Source: Lewinellaceae bacterium (lineage in GTDB: Bacteria; Bacteroidota; Bacteroidia; Chitinophagales; Saprospiraceae). From it: a DNA stretch of 64,000 nucleotides. The DNA is taken from the NCBI GenBank assembly GCA_016711435.1, contig JADJSY010000084.1, positions 1 to 64,000 of the forward strand, given 5' to 3'. Within the stretch, counting starts at the first letter, position 1. Each line of letters starts with the position of its first letter. Shown here one piece after another: positions 59,856 through 64,000 of the stretch. The notes under the pieces were generated by a model that saw nothing but the letters and a program-made list of their open reading frames with translations, had not been told where the DNA came from and did no database searches. The translations under genes were made by a program, and so were the position numbers.

Positions 59856-59874
59856 AACCTGCATCATGTTAATC
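59856..59874. promoter_or_regulatory. Palindromic operator candidate AACCTGCATCATGTT
   Basis: Two differences separate it from the 19-nt block at 29369-29387 (AACATGAATCATGTT then AATC). It lies 74 nt upstream of the doxX start. Confidence 0.5.
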
Positions 59875-60009
59875 ATAAAATCAATTGAATCAAGGTGAAA
59901 TTTAGTGTTTTAACACCGTTTTGTAGTGGCGAAAATATAATAATTATTCTTTCTTTTATTTTTTTTACCAAAAAATAAACGCAACCTTACATTAGTATCA
60001 AAATAACAT

Positions 60010-61137
60010 TTGGAAAACAAAACAGACATAAGTCATATCGAACGCTGGCGGCTGATACTCGGCCGGCAAGCCGACCCGGAAGAAAGTATTCCGCTGGATT
60101 CGGGCGCCAGGGGTATGGACAATGTGCTGGAAGCCTTGTACGGAGCGCATCGCAGGGGCGGACTGGGCAGTTCGTCGCCCAATGTAAACCGCTGGCTGGG
60201 CGATATCCGCCGCTTTTTTCCTACGCCGGTGGTGCAGGTTTTGCAACGCGATGCACTCGAACGCCTCGGACTCACCCAGATGCTGCTGGAACCTGAATTG
60301 CTGGCGAGTGTGGAACCCGATATTCACCTGGTCGGCGCATTGTTGTCGCTGAATAAAGTGCTGCCCGCCCAGACGCGTGAAACCGCCGGTATGGTGATCA
60401 GAAAAGTGGTGAACGACCTGCAAAAACGCCTGGAATATCCGTTGCGCACCTCTATCTACCGGGCGCTGCAACGCACTGCGCGAAACCGCCGCCCGCGCCC
60501 TGGAGAGATCGACTGGCGGCGCACCATTCACCAGAATCTGAAACACTACCAACCGGAATACCGGACCATTATCCCGGAAACGCTGATCGGATTCAGCCGC
60601 AGCGGGCAAGCCCTGCGCCATGTTATTCTGCTCACTGACCAAAGCGGTTCGATGGCCAGTTCCGTCGTATTTGCGGGTGTCCTGGGCGCTGCCCTGGCTT
60701 CCATACGCGCCCTAAAAACGCATGTAGTGGTATTCGATACCGCCGTGGTCGATCTCAGCGAACACTTGCACGACCCGGTGGAATTGCTGTTCGGCACACA
60801 ATTGGGCGGCGGCACCGACATTCACAAGGCATTGGTATACGCCCAAACCCTGGTGCGCATACCACAGGATACCATACTGGTGCTCATCAGCGACTTGTTT
60901 GAAGGCGGCAACCGGGCGGAAATGATTAAAAAAGTATACGAACTCCGGCAATCGGGCGTCACCATGATCGGCCTGCTGGCGCTCAACGATGAAGGCGCCC
61001 CTGCCTACGACCACGAAAATGCCGCCGCTTTTGCCGCTCTGGACATTCCTGTGTTCGCCTGCAGTCCTGACCAGTTCCCGGAATTGATGGCGGCTGCGAT
61101 AGAGAAGCGGGAGTTGAAGGCTGTGTATGGTGTTTAG
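60010..61137 (+). CDS. VWA-domain protein (CoxE-like, MoxR-partner type)
   Basis: This is a 375-residue protein. Residues about 1-195 are helical (ERWRLILGRQ, FPTPVVQVLQRDALERLGL, IDWRRTIHQNLKHY), and residues about 205-370 form a von Willebrand A domain with a complete MIDAS: DQSGSMASS, GGGTDIHKAL and ISDLFEGG. Such proteins usually sit with a MoxR AAA ATPase and a DUF5682-type protein and act in metal insertion or protein remodelling. No such partner is in the window. The start is TTG 60010; no ATG is suitably placed. The end is GTG TAT GGT GTT TAG, with the stop given by a W4 word. Confidence 0.87.
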   Translation: MENKTDISHIERWRLILGRQADPEESIPLDSGARGMDNVLEALYGAHRRGGLGSSSPNVNRWLGDIRRFFPTPVVQVLQRDALERLGLTQMLLEPELLASVEPDIHLVGALLSLNKVLPAQTRETAGMVIRKVVNDLQKRLEYPLRTSIYRALQRTARNRRPRPGEIDWRRTIHQNLKHYQPEYRTIIPETLIGFSRSGQALRHVILLTDQSGSMASSVVFAGVLGAALASIRALKTHVVVFDTAVVDLSEHLHDPVELLFGTQLGGGTDIHKALVYAQTLVRIPQDTILVLISDLFEGGNRAEMIKKVYELRQSGVTMIGLLALNDEGAPAYDHENAAAFAALDIPVFACSPDQFPELMAAAIEKRELKAVYGV

Positions 61138-61300
61138 TGTTTGGTGTTTCGGGCGCTTCGCCTAATCCGGTGTTTGGTGTGTAGTGTTTCGTGTTTCGGA
61201 GTCTTCGCTTTAGGCAACATTGAGTAGATTGGCTTATATTCAACTAAGGCCAAAAGCGAAGTGTCCGAAACACGAAACACCATACACCAAACACTAAATT
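61128..61300. repeat. W4 word inverted repeat
   Basis: GTGTTTAGTGTTTGGTGTTTCG words from 61129 face CGAAACACGAAACACCATAC words to 61300. The tip includes AAGCGAAG/CTTCGCTT. The VWA stop lies at the left edge and the lipoprotein stop at the right edge. Confidence 0.87.
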
Positions 61301-61731
61301 TTTGTGAACTTCAACACGTCCGTGTCGCCGTTGCCGCCGCTGGTGTGCTCAAAGTGCATAAAATCGTCCCGGAGTTCGATGATGCGCCAGTCTTCTTCCA
61401 GTTCGCCCAGTGCGCTGGGAACAGTTCCGTTAAAATCAATCAGGAATTTGTCGGCGCTGTCGTCGTAGCCCGTGAGCCAGGTACCGTTCCAGGTCTGGCT
61501 GCCGTTGGAGGCGCTCATGCTGCCGTTTGCACCGAACTCGAAGGTGTAACTATTGTAGTTGCCTGTTTCGACTTGTTTGTCAAAAAAGTAGGAAACCTTC
61601 CAGACGCCTGCGCCTGGTGTGGAATTGCTTCCGTTGTTGTTGTTGGAATTGTCGTCGGAAGAAGTGCAGGCGGCGAAAAATGCCAGCGTGGAGAAAGCAA
61701 ACAGGATCGGGAAAAATTTGATATAACGCAT
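61294..61731 (-). CDS. Small hypothetical lipoprotein (lipocalin-like pattern)
   Basis: This is a 145-residue protein with a lipoprotein signal (ILFAFSTLAFFAAC, Cys at about residue 21) and an Asn/Ser-rich linker (SSDDNSNNNNGSNS). It has a compact domain: GVWKVSYFFDKQVETGNYNS, YTFEFGANGSMSAS, WNGTWLTGYDD, KFLIDFN, WRIIELRDDFMHFEH. The strand pattern and W-x-V start resemble lipocalin-like/META-type surface proteins of Bacteroidota. Function unknown. ATG 61731 starts the signal peptide. Confidence 0.75.
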   Translation of the reverse strand: MRYIKFFPILFAFSTLAFFAACTSSDDNSNNNNGSNSTPGAGVWKVSYFFDKQVETGNYNSYTFEFGANGSMSASNGSQTWNGTWLTGYDDSADKFLIDFNGTVPSALGELEEDWRIIELRDDFMHFEHTSGGNGDTDVLKFTKI

Positions 61732-62030
61732 GATAGCAGTTTTTTTTGTGAACAAATAGTTGATGACACAAAAGAACCGCCTTGCTTCAGGCGCTCCAAA
61801 AACAACTGACTCAGGCAGGCAATTGACGCGCTGAACGGGTATTTATGCGGAAGGAAGGAAAAAGTGTTCATTTTTATCTCTGGTCATGCGCAACATCGTA
61901 TATGGTTTATTTGAAACGGGGGTATTTAGAAGAGTGTGGCACACCTAACGTAATTGATTGATAATCAAGATCCAGAGGAAGGTGTGCCACACATTTTTGA
62001 ACATTCTCTTTGAAACAGGCGTGAATATAT
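61732..62030. other. Spacer holding the second GTGTGGCACACCT hairpin
   Basis: The arms are 61934-61946 and 61980-61992, a perfect 13-bp stem identical to that at 43596-43633, here with a 33-nt loop. No gene or promoter is clear in the rest. Confidence 0.75.
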
Positions 62031-62681
62031 ATGAAAACCATTTTTCTCACTGGTGGTACCGGATATATCGGTATCCGGCTGACCAGGCTGTTGCTGCAAC
62101 GCGGCCACCGGGTCATTTTATTTATACGGCCCGGTTCGGAGGCCAAAGCGCCGCCTGGCGCGGCCATAGTGTTCGGAAACCCTTTCGACCCGGAGAGTCT
62201 GCGCCCGCACATCCCGGAGGGCTGCGTTTTTGTGCAGTTGCTTGGCGTACCGCATCCCTCGCCCCGCAAACGCGATTTATTCTACAAAATCGACCTGGAA
62301 TCAATTAAGGCCTCCCCCGAAGCGGCCAGACAGGCCAAAGCCGGGCATTTCGTGTATGTCAGCGTGACGCAGGAGCCGAGCGGCATCATGCGCGATTACC
62401 AGCAGGTGCGGGCGCAGGGAGAACAGCGGGTGCTGGCAAGTGGTCTACCGCATACTTTTATCCGCCCCTGGTATGTAGTGGGGCCGGGGCATTGGTGGCC
62501 GTTGTTGTTATGGCCATTGTACAAGGTTCTGGAGCTGCTGCCGGTTACCCGCCGAAAAGCCCAAGCCTTCGGACTCGTTAGCCTTGGACAAATGTTGAAG
62601 ACGCTCCTGGCAGCGATCGAACAGCCGGAAAAGTTAGAGGAAGTGCTGGACGTGGCGGGAATCAGGAGGTTTGGTGTTTAG
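62031..62681 (+). CDS. Atypical SDR / NAD(P)-binding epimerase-like protein
   Basis: This is a 216-residue Rossmann protein of the atypical short-chain dehydrogenase type. The cofactor loop is IFLTGGTGYIGIRLTRLLLQRGH, followed by GNPFDPESL, VFVQLLGVPHPSP and HFVYVSVTQEPS. The active Tyr-x-x-x-Lys of classical SDRs is not seen (YQQVRAQGEQ at that position), so it may bind rather than convert its ligand. Function unknown. The last codons AGG TTT GGT GTT TAG show a W4 word supplying the stop. Confidence 0.87.
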   Translation: MKTIFLTGGTGYIGIRLTRLLLQRGHRVILFIRPGSEAKAPPGAAIVFGNPFDPESLRPHIPEGCVFVQLLGVPHPSPRKRDLFYKIDLESIKASPEAARQAKAGHFVYVSVTQEPSGIMRDYQQVRAQGEQRVLASGLPHTFIRPWYVVGPGHWWPLLLWPLYKVLELLPVTRRKAQAFGLVSLGQMLKTLLAAIEQPEKLEEVLDVAGIRRFGV

Positions 62682-62807
62682 TGTTTGGTGTTTTGGGGTT
62701 GAGGTTGGGGTTGGCCTGAGGGCCACTCTGTTACTTTTTGATCAAATTTCACACAGCAGCCAAAGGCAGCCCCAAAACACCAAACACCAAACCCTAAACA
62801 CCGATTT
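62665..62807. repeat. W4 word inverted repeat
   Basis: GGTTTGGTGTTTAGTGTTTGG words (62668) face CCAAAACACCAAACACCAAAC (62771-62791). It fills the space between the SDR gene and the rtcB stop. Confidence 0.85.
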
Positions 62808-64000
62808 TCAGTCTTCCCTGCTCCCGTCATCCGCCATACGCACCATTTTAGGCGAGAACCTGGCGACCACATCCACCAGTTCCTGTTGCGCCGCCATCAC
62901 GTGGTGGATGTTTTTATAGGCCATCGGGGCTTCATCGAGTCCTCCGCCGATCAGCGAAACGCCCACCTCCTGCAAAACAGCGCGGAGTTCGGCTTTGCTC
63001 CCGTTTTTAATCGCCTGCGTACGGCTCATCTGGCGGCCTGCGCCATGTGAAGCCGAGTTGATAGAAGAAGTATCGCCTTTTCCGCGCACCAGGAATCCGG
63101 GCGCCGTCATAGAGCCGGGAATAATGCCCATCACACCTTTACCCGCCGGGGTGGCGCCTTTACGGTGCACGATCACTTCTTCGCCGTTCAGCATTTCTTT
63201 CCAGGCAAAATTGTGGTGGTTCTCCACTCTTGCAAGCACCGTGGCTCCGATGGCCTTGGTCAGTTTGCGGTGGATTACCTCGTGGCATGCCGAGGCGTAG
63301 TCGCCTGCCAGATTCATTGCCAGCCAGTACTCCTGCCCTGCTTCGCTGTCCATGTCGAAATAGGCCAGGTTCGCGGCATAAGGCGGCAATTTGCACTGAT
63401 CTTTGGCGATTCGGGTATAATGCCCGGCCAGGGTAGCGCCCAGTCCGCGGGAGCCGGAGTGCGTGAGTAAAGCGAGGTAACGGCCTTTTTCTACGCCCAG
63501 TATCTCGTCTTTTTTATCAAAATCAAGAATACCCCATTCCACAAAATGATTGCCGCCACCCGAAGAACCCAACTGCGCAAAGGCCTTGTCTTTCAGGCCG
63601 CGCAGCAGATTGTTCATGTCAAATTCCTTGCGATCCAGCACGTTGCTGTATGCGCGATCCTTGCCTTTAAAGCCATTTCCGGCGCCGAAAACCGTGTGTG
63701 CGATCAGTTCCCGTTTGTACATGGAACGGTGATCGAAGAAATGTTTTTCCGGAATATCAAATACGGACAATGCCATACGACAGCCGATGTCCACCCCGAC
63801 GCCATAGGGGATAATGGCGTTTTTGGTGGCCAGTACCCCGCCGATGGGCAGACCATAGCCTTGATGCGCGTCCGCCATCAGGGCGCCCGCCACGGTCACC
63901 GGCAATTGCATGGCCGTATTCATTTGATTGAGCGCGCCTTCTTCTATTTGTTCTTTGCCGAAGATGGCGTACGCATTTACTGTTTGTTTCAAAGTGATGG
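62808..64000 (-). CDS. rtcB: RtcB-family RNA ligase, cut by the window edge
   Basis: RtcB joins 2',3'-cyclic phosphate (3'-phosphate) RNA ends to 5'-OH ends using GTP and manganese, in RNA repair. At least 397 residues are present. Motifs: LMADAHQGYGLPIGGVLATK (metal Asp/His), GVGVDIGCRMALS with the metal Cys, SSGGGNHFVEWG, LTHSGSRGLG, RVENHHNFAWKE and the guanylylation His in NSASHGAGRQMSRTQA. Full-length members of this branch have about 70-90 more N-terminal residues; the frame is still open at base 64000, so the TTG at 63992 is not the real start. Confidence 0.94.
   Translation of the reverse strand, partial: ITLKQTVNAYAIFGKEQIEEGALNQMNTAMQLPVTVAGALMADAHQGYGLPIGGVLATKNAIIPYGVGVDIGCRMALSVFDIPEKHFFDHRSMYKRELIAHTVFGAGNGFKGKDRAYSNVLDRKEFDMNNLLRGLKDKAFAQLGSSGGGNHFVEWGILDFDKKDEILGVEKGRYLALLTHSGSRGLGATLAGHYTRIAKDQCKLPPYAANLAYFDMDSEAGQEYWLAMNLAGDYASACHEVIHRKLTKAIGATVLARVENHHNFAWKEMLNGEEVIVHRKGATPAGKGVMGIIPGSMTAPGFLVRGKGDTSSINSASHGAGRQMSRTQAIKNGSKAELRAVLQEVGVSLIGGGLDEAPMAYKNIHHVMAAQQELVDVVARFSPKMVRMADDGSRED

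Overview
The window looks like a chromosome segment of a Bacteroidota bacterium, most likely from the Saprospiria/Lewinella-like part of the phylum. The supports are a type IX secretion C-terminal sorting domain (gene at 49233-50777), promoter -7 boxes of the Bacteroidota form TAnnTTTG, almost no Shine-Dalgarno sequences, several TTG/GTG starts, a UraD-HIUase fusion, and the SpoIIM/DUF4129 gene set. The genus is an inference; no rRNA is present. About 48 protein genes, one tRNA and one candidate small RNA or leader are supported. No phage, CRISPR array or intact insertion sequence is seen. Layout: 1-7.5 kb holds accD, a SnoaL-like protein, mscL, hemW, DUF4129 and an enlarged SpoIIM membrane protein, all on the minus strand. 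7.7-16 kb holds a 1215-residue propeller plus Omp85-like barrel protein, a frameshifted caspase/SUMF1 gene, and a cytochrome c-sugar dehydrogenase. 16-24 kb holds a TPR membrane protein, hemD, an NSS transporter with a tiny membrane partner, a DapA-family enzyme, hemB and a small lipoprotein. 24-28 kb is one very large outer-membrane protein gene. 28.5-41.2 kb holds a sugar isomerase and then a purine (xanthine/urate) degradation locus on the plus strand: xdhA, xdhB, allB, allantoicase, puuD, uraD-hiuH fusion, a DUF6986 enzyme and xdhC. Together these take hypoxanthine/xanthine to urate, 5-hydroxyisourate, OHCU, allantoin, allantoate and ureidoglycolate plus urea. 41-64 kb is mixed housekeeping: VOC protein, amine oxidase, LysM glucosaminidase, DUF4112, HlyD adaptor, SPOR protein, GNAT, delta-60 T9SS cargo, tRNA-Gly, a broken endonuclease/phosphatase gene, ACP phosphodiesterase, ychF, two HAD phosphatases (one broken), an acyltransferase, a flippase-like protein, rfaE2, DoxX, a CoxE-like VWA protein, a lipoprotein, an atypical SDR and rtcB (cut by the window edge). 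The most striking feature is the spacer DNA. Nearly every gap is filled by arrays of short 7-11 base words, and each gap uses its own word (for example TCTCACTTC, CCTCATTCC, GTTATCGGTTATC, GTGTTTAGTGTTTCG, GGTTTGATGG, GACTTCGCACTTCGG). The arrays are commonly laid out as long inverted repeats. They run right up to start codons and repeatedly supply the stop codon of the upstream gene. In at least two genes they lie inside the reading frame. A second theme is single-base indels, mostly in short homopolymers, that break four otherwise well conserved genes. These may be residual assembly errors or real decay.
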